A stretch of 51,634 nucleotides of DNA, taken from positions 1-51,634 of the forward strand of contig CALJKR010000078.1 of the NCBI GenBank assembly GCA_937974555.1. The letters run 5' to 3'. Under the pieces are notes generated by a model. It was not told the DNA's origin and did not search any database. It worked only from the letters and a program-made list of their open reading frames with translations. Made by a program: the position numbers and the translations under genes. Source of the stretch: an uncultured Flavobacteriales bacterium. GTDB lineage: Bacteria > Bacteroidota > Bacteroidia > Flavobacteriales_D > Sanyastnellaceae. Positions 1-7,079 of the stretch are shown piece by piece (position 1 is the stretch's first letter; each line of letters opens with the position of its first letter).

Positions 1-25
1 AGGTCGCTCAACGGAGCGGCCTTTT
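1..25 (+). terminator. Intrinsic terminator of a gene left of the window
   Basis: A 9-bp stem (AGGTCGCTC with GAGCGGCCT, one G-T wobble) encloses the loop AACG and runs into TTTT. It most likely ends a plus-strand transcript from outside the window, because the first gene inside starts about 300 bases later. Confidence 0.6.
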
Positions 26-34
26 CTTGTTTTA

Positions 35-56
35 GGGGCGAATTGCCATTCGCCCC
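35..56. repeat. Intergenic hairpin repeat, copy 1
   Basis: The 9-nt arms GGGGCGAAT and ATTCGCCCC flank the loop TGCC. The same 22 bases recur at 594-615 and 644-665, each followed by degenerate GATCAGTG/GAATCGGTG-like tandem sequence. This looks like a dispersed intergenic palindromic repeat; no coding role is visible. Confidence 0.75.
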
Positions 57-106
57 AGTGGATCAGTGGATCAGTGGATCGGTGGATTAGTGAATCGGTG
101 AATCGG

Positions 107-185
107 AAATCTCCCCTCCTGCTCGAGCTTGCGAGAGAAAGGAGGGGTGCGCTGGCAGCAGAGCTGTCAGGGCGGGCCCTGACGA
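107..185. repeat. Composite intergenic repeat, copy 1
   Basis: The 37-base core at 113-149 (8-bp outer stem CCCCTCCT/AGGAGGGG, inner CTCG/CGAG stem) recurs exactly at 714-750. It is followed here by a second perfect hairpin, GTCAGGGC-GG-GCCCTGAC, near 165-182. The rest of 1-320 holds only these repeats, GATCAGTG-like tandem units (57-105) and the terminator; no gene is seen before 321. Confidence 0.7.
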
Positions 186-320
186 GCTTTACTGTCAGGT
201 CGGGGTGGTTTTTTGGAGGTGGACTTCAGTCCACCGGTTAGGGTGGTATCCTCAGTCCACCGATCCAGTGACCGACATCACGAAAAGAGAAATCAGAATA
301 CATCAAATTTGTCGCAAAGA

Positions 321-518
321 ATGACAAACATGACAGTTGACCTGACAGCCCATTGGGGCACCATAAGAGCCATACTCATCGGCATGATCCTCGGATATTT
401 GTATCACCGTTGGGTAGGCTGTGACAGCGGCGGCTGCATCATCTCCGGCAATCCAGTCATCAGCACCCTGTACGGCGGCTTGTTGGGGTATTTGTGGAAG
501 GGAGGGATGAGGGGATGA
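321..518 (+). CDS. Small DUF6132-like membrane protein
   Basis: This 65-residue protein resembles the DUF6132 family, short Bacteroidota membrane proteins of unknown function. Visible features are a first hydrophobic segment (about residues 12-25), then a Cys-containing loop with the pattern GCDSGGCIISGNP, followed by STLYGGLLGYL, a second hydrophobic segment. The reading frame is open back to 213, but the upstream part translates hairpin-repeat DNA and is polar and atypical, so the ATG at 321 (or 330) is the better start. The gene's end lies in the GGGATGAA tandem tract, so the last residues (KGGMRG) may be repeat-derived. It stands alone. Confidence 0.6.
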   Translation: MTNMTVDLTAHWGTIRAILIGMILGYLYHRWVGCDSGGCIISGNPVISTLYGGLLGYLWKGGMRG

Positions 519-550
519 AGGGATGAAGGGATGAAGGGATGAAGGAGATG
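503..550. repeat. Short tandem repeat, unit about ATGAAGGG
   Basis: An 8-base unit (GGGATGAA) is repeated about five times, beginning inside the last codons of the DUF6132-like gene and running past its stop. It looks like a slippage-prone simple repeat. From 551 to 834 there is no gene, only the intergenic hairpin copies and a promoter. Confidence 0.7.
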
Positions 551-593
551 AGGGAGTTGGGTATTAGTACATGAGTAAATCGATTTATTCGTA

Positions 594-665
594 GGGGCGA
601 ATTGCCATTCGCCCCGGTTGATCAGTGTATCGGTGAATCGGTAGGGGCGAATTGCCATTCGCCCC
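594..665. repeat. Intergenic hairpin repeat, copies 2 and 3 in tandem
   Basis: Two copies (594-615 and 644-665) of the 22-base hairpin seen at 35-56 sit 50 bases apart. Each is followed by a near-identical GATC-GTGTATCGGT stretch, so the tandem unit is about 50 bases: hairpin plus spacer. Confidence 0.75.
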
Positions 666-713
666 GGTTGATCTGTGTATCGGTAAATCAGTGGATCGGT
701 ATTTCGGAAATTT

Positions 714-750
714 CCCCTCCTGCTCGAGCTTGCGAGAGAAAGGAGGGGTG
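714..750. repeat. Composite intergenic repeat, copy 2
   Basis: Exact second copy of the 37-base core at 113-149 (nested stem-loop, CCCCTCCT/AGGAGGGG). The flank here diverges (CGACAGCGAAGCTCGTCG) but is again G/C-rich and self-complementary. It lies just upstream of the tRNA promoter and could act as a terminator for upstream transcription. Confidence 0.7.
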
Positions 751-791
751 TCTCGACAGCGAAGCTCGTCGGGACGGGGAGGTTTGTTTTT

Positions 792-824
792 TTTGTTTAC
801 AATCAGAATCGTTTCATATATTTG
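792..824 (+). promoter_or_regulatory. Bacteroidota-type promoter for tRNA-Ala
   Basis: TTTG at 792-795, a 21-base spacer and TATATTTG at 817-824 match the Bacteroidota -33/-7 consensus (TTTG, N19-21, TAnnTTTG). Transcription should begin a few bases before the mature tRNA 5' end at 835. Confidence 0.75.
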
Positions 825-834
825 CGCACGCAAT

Positions 835-908
<74 letters not shown>

Positions 909-912
909 CAAT

Positions 913-957
913 AAAATTCCGCAATCACTTGATACAAAAAGAGGTTGCGGAATTTTT
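913..957 (+). terminator. Intrinsic terminator after tRNA-Ala
   Basis: A 12-bp perfect stem (AAAATTCCGCAA at 913-924 with TTGCGGAATTTT at 945-956) with a 20-base loop and a T-rich right arm follows the tRNA by four bases. The A-rich left arm makes it potentially bidirectional, so it could also serve minus-strand transcripts from the toxin gene at 1031. Confidence 0.8.
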
Positions 958-1030
958 GTTTTATGCTTAGCCCACATGTAAACCAGTTTATCCAGGTCTT
1001 TGGAGTCTTCGGAATGTTGAGCAGGAGGAT

Positions 1031-1375
1031 TCAAATGAAATTTCGCAATATCCGTTCCCTGTCCTCGGAGACTTTGTTGTTCTTGTGATACAATTCTATC
1101 AAGACGATTTTTTGATCTTCAGGAAAATGTGCATAGATCAGTCTAAATCCAGAATTTACACCTCTTCCTTTTAACGATTTGCAAGCCATTTTCTTGACTT
1201 TGATGATGCACGTTTCGATTCCCAGTTGATCCAAACGGAAGCTGAACGGTTCGCGTTCATCGGGCACTACTGCCAACACTCGCTTGACTACTTCCAAATC
1301 GTCTTGAAGTGATCGGTACTTTTTTAAAAGGTTTTTCAGATCCTTTTTAAATTCGGACAACGCTTCAAAGGTCAT
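1031..1375 (-). CDS. RelE/ParE-like toxin paired with a Panacea antitoxin
   Basis: A 114-residue protein with the size and layout of RelE/ParE-superfamily toxins: an N-terminal Lys-rich helix (KKDLKNLLKKY), then beta strands with GFRLIYAHF and IVLIELYHKNNK, ending in a charged DRERI helix. In this superfamily the fold acts as an mRNA interferase or gyrase poison; which one applies cannot be told here. Its ATG overlaps the stop of the upstream HTH-Panacea gene by four bases (ATGA at 1372-1375), so the pair is co-transcribed, antitoxin first. The catalytic residues of well-studied RelE proteins are not obvious. Confidence 0.75.
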   Translation of the reverse strand: MTFEALSEFKKDLKNLLKKYRSLQDDLEVVKRVLAVVPDEREPFSFRLDQLGIETCIIKVKKMACKSLKGRGVNSGFRLIYAHFPEDQKIVLIELYHKNNKVSEDRERILRNFI

Positions 1376-2175
1376 GGCGCTTCTATTTCATCACTGTAGT
1401 TTCTTACCGAGAATGGAGCTCCTCTGTAAAATGCCAATTCATAGTTGATCACTTCTCCTTCCTTGGAAGCCAACCAGGGCATATCTTGATGGGAATAGTT
1501 GCTGATGGCTGCAGCAGACCAGTCACTCATTTGTTCAATCACTCGGTCAATGACTTCTTTTTCACTGGCCTTTAGTTCAGAAAGATTCACTTTTTCTAAA
1601 GGCAAATAGCGCGTTTGACTAAATCCATGGTATTCTGTTTTCACTTTGAGTAACTCGTTATTTTTGACCATCTGTCCGATGATGGAGTCTAATTTGTGTG
1701 GCACGGGACCAAAGGGCAATTTGCGGTATTGGGCACCTGTTAAATGCTCCTCATACAATTCATAGTAATTAAAGTCTGCAAAATAGAGAAGCTTATAAAG
1801 TACAGTTTCGCCAACGTTGGGTTTGCCCGCGCATCGCTCCAATATGTAAAGCAGGATATTTTTAAATTTTTCGACTTGAAGGGTGGGTACTGAAATTCTT
1901 TCTTCTTCTTTCTTGATCTTTTTCTCTTTTTTGTCTTCAATGAAAGAATTTGGCGAAAAATCCTTGGACATGAAATCGTCTATTGAAAATTCTAAAATCA
2001 ATGAAAATTTTTGTAGTTCAAGAATATCGACACTTCTGTTTCCCAACTCAATTTGAGCCAACGAGGGTCGAGAAATTTTAACTTTTCGGGCCAAATCTTC
2101 TTGCGATAAGCCTTTCAATTTGCGAAGTTCTGAGAGGCGATGGCCGATTTGTTTCTGTGTCAAATTTGCGTTCAT
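1372..2175 (-). CDS. HTH-Panacea (DUF4065) antitoxin
   Basis: A 267-residue two-domain protein. Residues 9-65 form an XRE-type helix-turn-helix (LSELRKLKGLSQEDLARKV, then ISRPSLAQIELG). A Lys/Glu linker follows (about 78-100). Residues 104-235 match the Panacea/SocA-like domain (DUF4065), with the landmarks LLYFADF, LPFGPVPH and YSHQDMPW. Panacea domains are known as antitoxin modules that neutralise many unrelated toxin types. The gene precedes and overlaps a RelE/ParE-like toxin gene, the classical type II order. The HTH suggests autoregulation through the palindrome at 2226-2241. Function is inferred from domains and neighbourhood. Confidence 0.85.
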   Translation of the reverse strand: MNANLTQKQIGHRLSELRKLKGLSQEDLARKVKISRPSLAQIELGNRSVDILELQKFSLILEFSIDDFMSKDFSPNSFIEDKKEKKIKKEEERISVPTLQVEKFKNILLYILERCAGKPNVGETVLYKLLYFADFNYYELYEEHLTGAQYRKLPFGPVPHKLDSIIGQMVKNNELLKVKTEYHGFSQTRYLPLEKVNLSELKASEKEVIDRVIEQMSDWSAAAISNYSHQDMPWLASKEGEVINYELAFYRGAPFSVRNYSDEIEAP

Positions 2176-2201
2176 GTCACAATGACTTTGTTGTTCTAAA
2201 G

Positions 2202-2241
2202 CAAATATACTTATGTTTTATAACAAAACAAGTAATTGTTT
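2202..2241 (-). promoter_or_regulatory. Promoter and candidate operator of the toxin-antitoxin operon
   Basis: Reading the minus strand, CTTG (TTG at 2231-2229) is followed after 19 bases by TATATTTG (2209-2202), a good Bacteroidota promoter about 27 bases before the antitoxin ATG. A perfect inverted repeat, AAACAA-GTAA-TTGTTT (2226-2241), covers the -33 element, so binding by the antitoxin HTH would block RNA polymerase. Confidence 0.55.
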
Positions 2242-2283
2242 GAAATCAAAACACGGGCTTGATTGTCAATCTAAGCCCAATCT

Positions 2284-2937
2284 CTACTGCTCCCCAGAAC
2301 CAACAATCCCCATTTCCAGTGCATAACTCAAAAGCTGTGTGGAACGGGCACAATTGGTTTTTTTCATGATGTGCTCTTTGTGCTTTTTGACGGTGCTGGG
2401 GGATATGTGAAGTTGACTTCCAATTTCTTCATGGCTCCATCCCATGGCGAGATAACGCAAGATGATGGTTTCTTGATTGGATAGTAATTTGTTTGATCTT
2501 TTTCCGGGAGCATAGAGATTCATTTTTTCCGGGGTGACCAGTTGATTGTAAAATACCTTTTTGTCATGCGCTACAACGAGCGCCTCTTTGATTTCTTCCG
2601 AATCCGCTTCCTTGGGCAAGTATCCCAATGCTCCATTTTTCATGGCGCGTTCAATCATGAATTCATTGGTGATCATGCTGAGGATGACGATCGAAACTTG
2701 TGGATGCAATTTGGTGCAAATTTCTAAGGTGCTGTCGCCTGATTTTTTGGGCATTTGAATGTCCATGAGCGCGACATCACATTGATTGGTTTTCAGATAA
2801 TCCAAAAAGGCTTGGCCATTGGAAAACTCACCCACTACCTCAAAGCGCGATTGGCTATCCGTGCTGAGAATTTTTTTTAAACCCTCACGCATGATGGTGT
2901 GGTCATCGATCAAAACAACTCGGATGGGTAGCTTCAT
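2284..2937 (-). CDS. NarL/FixJ-family response regulator
   Basis: A 217-residue regulator with a receiver domain (residues 5-120) and a C-terminal LuxR-type HTH (about 150-210). The acidic pair is in VVLIDDH, the phosphoacceptor is Asp59 in VALMDIQMP, and the switch Ser/Thr and Lys lie in VILSM and YLPKEAD. The HTH shows EEIGSQLHISPSTVKKH. An in-frame ATG at 2964 exists, but the ATG at 2937 overlaps the kinase stop by ATGA, the same junction as the two other junctions in this operon, so it is preferred. The cognate kinase is the adjacent gene. Confidence 0.9.
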   Translation of the reverse strand: MKLPIRVVLIDDHTIMREGLKKILSTDSQSRFEVVGEFSNGQAFLDYLKTNQCDVALMDIQMPKKSGDSTLEICTKLHPQVSIVILSMITNEFMIERAMKNGALGYLPKEADSEEIKEALVVAHDKKVFYNQLVTPEKMNLYAPGKRSNKLLSNQETIILRYLAMGWSHEEIGSQLHISPSTVKKHKEHIMKKTNCARSTQLLSYALEMGIVGSGEQ

Positions 2938-3710
2938 GGCAATGGGATTAAAATGCGGACGCACGAATGTTTATCCAGAATGCGATAGAATTCAATGGTG
3001 CCATTCAACTGCAGGGTTCTGTTCAAGATGGAAGAGCATCCTTTCCCTGTTTTTGATTCCGCATGTTGTAAAAACATCTCTTGCGTAAAAAGAATTCCAT
3101 TGTGGATGATCTGTATCTGGAAATGATTGTTTTCGGTCATCAACTCAAATTCCAGTTCTGTGGCTTGGCCGTGCTTGAGAATATTGTTCAGCACCTCATT
3201 CACCACCCTGTAGATGGTAAGCGATTGGGCATGGTCAAACGCAGGCTGGAAATCCATTTTATCAAAGTAGTGTGTTTCTACTTGATGGCGCATAGCGAAT
3301 AGATTTTGCTGAAAGGATTTGATGAGTCCAAAAAGCCTTATTTGCGTGGGATAAATCTCGATTGAATATTTGCGAACATCCGCAATGAGTCCATCAACAA
3401 TGCCATGCATTGACTCACGTTCTTCCGCGGAGAAAGTCAGGGGACCGCCAGGATTCTCATCTCGATTCAATTGACGACTGAGGATGCTGAGCATCGGGCC
3501 AATATCGTCATGGAGATTATTGGCCAACTCCTCACGCTCGGACTCTTGCGACGAGATGATAGCCTGTTGAATCTTGGAATCAAACTCCCTCTTTTGGGAA
3601 ATGTTCTGAATGGTTTTTTTGGTGAATAAGACAAAGACAGCGACAATACAAATGAGCATCAAAAAAATGATAATTCCCGTGGCAATAAGGACCTCATCAA
3701 TATTCATCAA
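2934..3710 (-). CDS. HisKA_3-type sensor histidine kinase (NarX/DesK-like)
   Basis: A 258-residue kinase with one N-terminal membrane helix (about 7-29), a coiled region, and the HisKA_3 signature SEREELANNLHDDIGP, with His67 as likely phosphoacceptor. The N box reads VVNEVLNNILKHG. The ATP-lid glycines are degenerate: the usual DNGxGF reads HNGILF and the G2 box reads TGKGCSSILNR, so ATP binding may be weak or atypical. There is no extracellular sensor domain; sensing may depend on the multi-helix protein encoded just upstream. ATGA overlaps join it to both neighbours. Confidence 0.85.
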   Translation of the reverse strand: MMNIDEVLIATGIIIFLMLICIVAVFVLFTKKTIQNISQKREFDSKIQQAIISSQESEREELANNLHDDIGPMLSILSRQLNRDENPGGPLTFSAEERESMHGIVDGLIADVRKYSIEIYPTQIRLFGLIKSFQQNLFAMRHQVETHYFDKMDFQPAFDHAQSLTIYRVVNEVLNNILKHGQATELEFELMTENNHFQIQIIHNGILFTQEMFLQHAESKTGKGCSSILNRTLQLNGTIEFYRILDKHSCVRILIPLP

Positions 3711-4351
3711 GGCGACTTTTTAAGGTTGAGAATGGCATTGTATGAAACAAGAACATCCCGAATCAAATTACCAGACATCACTAAAATAAGATAAATAATC
3801 GTGACTTTTTGAGGATTTCCGGACAAACGTTGAAGTTGAAGCGAGATGAAGGGAATGATGCTCAACGCTTCGAAAATAAAAATCCCCAACAGTCCGAGCA
3901 GCGGAGTGATTTCAATTTTATGATTGGATTCTGCGTTTTGGATATAGCGAGTGGCTGAGAGAAACAGAATGGTGAGAATGTACAATTTGGTTATTCCATT
4001 GATGTAATCTTGGAAAATTTCCGAATGGTTGGATGAGAATAAAAAAATGAAAAATATCAATTGAATCGTGCAGGCGATAAAAAGTGAGTTTCGTAGCTTT
4101 TTATTGAAATTCCCAATTTCATTTGCAATGAAAGTGATAATCACCACTTCACTGATTTGATAAACATTGAAAACAAAGTCCGTATTGGTATTGGTAAGGT
4201 TCGAAATGATACCAATTACATCGGCAAGAAATGAAAAAAGACTGAGCAGAAATAAAAACTGGGCGCCCAGATTTTTCTGCCTGGCGGACAACCATTGCAA
4301 GCTTACGGGAATAATCCTAAGGAATATCGAAATGTAAGCCAGGTAGATCAA
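3707..4351 (-). CDS. Multi-pass membrane protein, putative sensor partner of the kinase
   Basis: A 214-residue protein with about six or seven hydrophobic segments (for example residues 29-46, 62-78, 84-107, 122-142, 150-170 and 185-200) and few charged loops. No family was recognised. It is translationally coupled to both neighbours: its ATG overlaps the stop of the 104-residue gene and its stop overlaps the kinase ATG. Because the kinase has only one membrane helix and no periplasmic domain, this protein is a plausible signal-receiving subunit; that is inference from operon position only. Confidence 0.7.
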   Translation of the reverse strand: MIYLAYISIFLRIIPVSLQWLSARQKNLGAQFLFLLSLFSFLADVIGIISNLTNTNTDFVFNVYQISEVVIITFIANEIGNFNKKLRNSLFIACTIQLIFFIFLFSSNHSEIFQDYINGITKLYILTILFLSATRYIQNAESNHKIEITPLLGLLGIFIFEALSIIPFISLQLQRLSGNPQKVTIIYLILVMSGNLIRDVLVSYNAILNLKKSP

Positions 4352-4662
4352 GAGTTCAGACTATTCTTTTGTGAGCAAGTCAAAGGACAAGGAAGAGTTT
4401 TATCGACAATGTAACCACTGGTGATGTCATCCCCATTGGCATCTACCCCCACCATAACCAATTGTTTGTTGCCATTTTCATCTAAGGCGTAGTACATGCG
4501 GATCCCGTTACACCCATCTTGATTTAAAATTGCGTTCACCAAATTTGCGCCAACAGCGTGAGCGATGGTATCGCCTGGGTTGATGGTGTTGCGGAATTCA
4601 GCGGTCATTCTAGAACCCTCATCCAACGTGATGAAAGCACCTTCGTCTTTAGTAAATGCCAT
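4348..4662 (-). CDS. Conserved small cytosolic protein heading a two-component operon
   Basis: A 104-residue soluble protein without a signal peptide or membrane segment. Visible landmarks are GAFITLDEGSRMTAEFRN, then TIAHAVGANLV, DGCNGIRMYYALDENG and a C-terminal PCPLTC, suggesting a small domain with a Cys pair. Similar proteins occur in Bacteroidota but I know no assigned function. It is the first gene of the operon 4662-2284 and overlaps the membrane-protein gene by ATGA, so it is probably made stoichiometrically with the sensor components. Confidence 0.7.
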   Translation of the reverse strand: MAFTKDEGAFITLDEGSRMTAEFRNTINPGDTIAHAVGANLVNAILNQDGCNGIRMYYALDENGNKQLVMVGVDANGDDITSGYIVDKTLPCPLTCSQKNSLNS

Positions 4663-4727
4663 AATGTTTGATTTTAATTTTCTACAAAATTAATCATTTG
4701 TTGTGGTCATTTATGACATATTGAAAA

Positions 4728-4745
4728 ATACGTCAAAAGACGTAT
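4728..4745. promoter_or_regulatory. Perfect palindrome upstream of the two-component operon
   Basis: ATACGTC-AAAA-GACGTAT is a 7-bp perfect inverted repeat with a 4-base spacer, 66 bases upstream of the first operon ATG (minus strand). A -7-like TAATTTTG lies on the minus strand at 4692-4685; no convincing -33 element was found. The spacing would suit an upstream activator or autoregulation by the LuxR-type regulator. The palindrome partly overlaps the end of a T9SS remnant. Confidence 0.4.
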
Positions 4746-4747
4746 AA

Positions 4748-4915
4748 AAAGATATCGATGCTGCCGTTCGTGAAGTGCAAGGCCATCAAGTAAACAATTT
4801 TGGAAGTCAGTTTCAAATGCAAATTGACATGACCTCATTTCCATCAGGACTCTATCAAGCCCATTGGGTAAGTGGAGGCAGCTGGTTGGATTCTGTACAA
4901 ATCATCAAGCAGTAA
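4748..4915 (+). pseudogene. Remnant of a T9SS C-terminal sorting domain
   Basis: The plus-strand frame ending at TAA 4913-4915 encodes about 55 residues after an in-frame stop at 4745. The core reads FQMQIDMTSFPSGLYQAHW and ends DSVQIIKQ. This is the typical end of a type A T9SS sorting domain: a strand, the SxFPSGLY turn, a strand, and a basic end. There is no ATG giving a signal peptide and no upstream coding frame, so it is the tail of a lost secreted protein. The stretch 4663-5373 otherwise contains one tiny ORF and no recognisable gene. Confidence 0.75.
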
Positions 4916-5083
4916 AAGTTCAGCCTTTGCTTTACAACCATTGAATGGAGCAAAAGTTGCCGTTCAGTGGTAATACTTTGATGTTGTTTCTTATTACAAA
5001 TAAAACGTGGGATAATTACGCCGATTGGCGTATTGACAAGAAGGTTATTTCGGCTGAAATTTGTCTCAATAAAAAAGATAAGA

Positions 5084-5203
5084 ATGGGATTGAAACCAGG
5101 TCCAAAGCGAACAGCAGATTCCACGGGCAAACCAGATAAGAGGCAACGAGACAATAAAAAGACACCAGGCAATACGCCTTCACTGAAACCATCTAAAAAG
5201 TGA
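5084..5203 (+). CDS. Possible 39-residue very basic peptide
   Basis: An ATG at 5084 opens a short frame to TGA 5201-5203. The product is rich in Lys, Arg, Pro and Thr (starts MGLKPGPKRTADS, ends SLKPSKK) and has no hydrophobic segment. It resembles disordered nucleic-acid-binding peptides only in composition. No promoter or ribosome-binding site stands out and the surrounding DNA looks degraded, so this may be the end of a broken gene rather than a functional one. Confidence 0.25.
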   Translation: MGLKPGPKRTADSTGKPDKRQRDNKKTPGNTPSLKPSKK

Positions 5204-5315
5204 TCTGCTTAAGGAATGGTGGAAGGTTGAAAGAGGGAAGGGCAAACAAAAAGGATCGCTAATCTGCAAAGGTTAGGGGTTTTACTTGGGATGGGTAGGT
5301 TTTGTTTATTACGAT

Positions 5316-5323
5316 GTTATGCC
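5316..5323 (+). other. attC-core-like left boundary of the cassette array
   Basis: GTTATGCC occurs 50 bases before the kinase ATG, at the point where base composition becomes AT-rich. The same GTTAT core ends the two complete inverted-repeat sites downstream (7049 and 8400). In integrons, recombination occurs between G and T of such a core, so this would be the left junction of the array. No partner arm was found to its left. Confidence 0.4.
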
Positions 5324-5373
5324 TCACCCTAAAAAACGATTCGACCAAACTTGTACGAAAAGATTATACCCTT

Positions 5374-6852
5374 ATGACAAAGAAAGCATTTAATAAAGAC
5401 GAGATTTTTGGTAATTGGAAGTTAATTTCAAAAAAGTCTGGTGGCGGTAATAGTTCAGTATGGCTTGTTGAAAATATTGAAACAAAAGAACAACAAGTAA
5501 TTAAACTTCTCAAAAAAACTCACGATACAGCAAGACTCAGGTTTCTAGATGAAATTAAAATCATATCAGAAAATCAAAACATTGAAGGTATAATGAGGAT
5601 AATTAACCATTCAAATCAGGATGATGAAACATTATGGTATACAATGCCTTTGACAGTTCCGTTAAATGAATATTTAGTAGACAAACCAAGCATTGTTAAA
5701 ATTGATGCAATTTTAGAAATAGCAAAAACCTTATCAAAACTACATGCCAGAAAAGTTTCTCACAGAGACATTAAACCACAAAATCTCTTTTATAAAGACA
5801 ATTACATAATTGGCGATTTTGGTTTGGTTGATTATCCTGATAAGGAAAATGATTTAACTATTATAGGAAACGCATTAGGTCCAAGGTGGACAATTGCACC
5901 AGAGATGAGAAACAATCCCGAAGTTTCTGATGGTTTGAGTGCAGACGTTTACAGTTTGTCAAAGACATTGTGGATATTCTTGACAAATATTGAAAAAGGC
6001 TTTGAGGGACAATATTCTCCAACAGGCTCAATAGGATTAATTCATTATAGCCAAGATATTTATTTGAACATTCTCGAAGAACTATTAGTAAAGTGTACTG
6101 AAAATGATCCTAAACTTCGCCCCAGCATAGACGAATTTGTCGAGATATTATCAAATTGGAGAGAAATTCAAGATAATTTTTACCAACGTAATGACTTAGA
6201 TTGGAAAACGGTTCAATACAAATTGTTTCCATCAAATCTTCCGTCTTACGCAGAATGGTCAGACTTACAAACTATATGCAACATATTGAACATAGTTGGA
6301 GGAATAAGAGCTTTAAATCATATGTTCTTTGATAGCGGTGGAGGTTTAGATTTAAAAGGAGCTAAGCTATCCAATGAAAAAGGACTTATTGAATTAGAAT
6401 GTGGATTAACTTACATAGCGAAACCCGTAAAACTTATATTTTGCTCATTTCATGCAGATTACGAATGGAATTACTTTTACCTTGAACTGGATAATATAGA
6501 CCCAATTTATTCTTCTCAGAATAATATGGAGGAGTTAATAGAATTAGAGCCTGCACAATACAAACCTTACGATTTTGTAGAAAACTACTATGAAAAATAT
6601 GATGATGGTTACAATCAAAAACCTCAGAAATATAGGTCAATTGCGAGATTGACTGGTGGGAATTTGGTAATATTTAGAAAAACTTCATCGTACAATCTAA
6701 CACCGTCAACTTATGACGGCAGACACGGAAAAATGGGTGCTATTAAATTCAGAGAATACATAAAAAAACTTATTGATATTGGTTATAAAGTCTCCTATGT
6801 GAGAGACGAAAACGACAAAATAATTGGGAAGCGAATGACACACAACATATGA
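5374..6852 (+). CDS. Eukaryotic-like Ser/Thr protein kinase with unknown C-terminal half
   Basis: A 492-residue soluble protein. Residues 12-275 form a Hanks-type kinase: a Gly-rich loop (SGGGNSSV, 22-29), ATP lysine near 44 (VIKLL), catalytic HRDIKPQN at 130-137, DFG at 148-150 and APEM near 175-178. All key catalytic residues are present. Residues 285-492 match no family I recognise; they contain a GGG-rich turn (MFFDSGGGLDLKG) and many Tyr/Asp residues. No transmembrane helix or PASTA repeats are present, unlike typical PknB. The frame is open upstream to 5302, but the ATG at 5374 directly precedes the kinase fold. Low GC sets it apart from core genes. It is the first unit of an attC-like array. 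Confidence 0.85.
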   Translation: MTKKAFNKDEIFGNWKLISKKSGGGNSSVWLVENIETKEQQVIKLLKKTHDTARLRFLDEIKIISENQNIEGIMRIINHSNQDDETLWYTMPLTVPLNEYLVDKPSIVKIDAILEIAKTLSKLHARKVSHRDIKPQNLFYKDNYIIGDFGLVDYPDKENDLTIIGNALGPRWTIAPEMRNNPEVSDGLSADVYSLSKTLWIFLTNIEKGFEGQYSPTGSIGLIHYSQDIYLNILEELLVKCTENDPKLRPSIDEFVEILSNWREIQDNFYQRNDLDWKTVQYKLFPSNLPSYAEWSDLQTICNILNIVGGIRALNHMFFDSGGGLDLKGAKLSNEKGLIELECGLTYIAKPVKLIFCSFHADYEWNYFYLELDNIDPIYSSQNNMEELIELEPAQYKPYDFVENYYEKYDDGYNQKPQKYRSIARLTGGNLVIFRKTSSYNLTPSTYDGRHGKMGAIKFREYIKKLIDIGYKVSYVRDENDKIIGKRMTHNI

Positions 6853-6920
6853 TCGAATGATGAAGATTAACTTTGAACATTGAATATGACTGAAACATCA
6901 ACCTTAAAAGAAGGGCGAAG

Positions 6921-7057
6921 GCATAACATGCGTTTGGCGTCATGCGGGGTTAAGTGCTTAAGTTCAAGTTCAGTTTTTCAATTCAACTTTAGTGCTGGAT
7001 TGACAGTTTTGTACCCTGAAATCCCGCACGAACGTCAAGCGCAAAACCGTTATAGGC
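6921..7057 (+). repeat. attC-like imperfect inverted repeat, site A
   Basis: The 5' arm starts GCATAAC (6921) and the 3' arm ends GTTATAGGC (7057). Inside, GCG-TTTGGCGT-CA-TGCGGG (6930-6949) pairs with CCCGCA-CG-AACGTCAAGCGC (7023-7042) in two blocks of about 17 bp. They are separated by an unequal internal loop (2 versus 3 bases), the asymmetry expected of integron attC sites. The central 70 bases are a variable spacer. It lies between the kinase stop (6852) and the next ATG (7080), where an attC would sit. Confidence 0.55.
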
Positions 7058-7079
7058 AAGCGAATAAAACGAAACAAAT

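Noticed and set aside
404..833. Frames of 80-110 codons over the intergenic hairpins near the tRNA
   Set aside because: They translate repeated palindromic DNA, overlap the tRNA or the DUF6132-like gene, and show repeat-driven peptide sequence.
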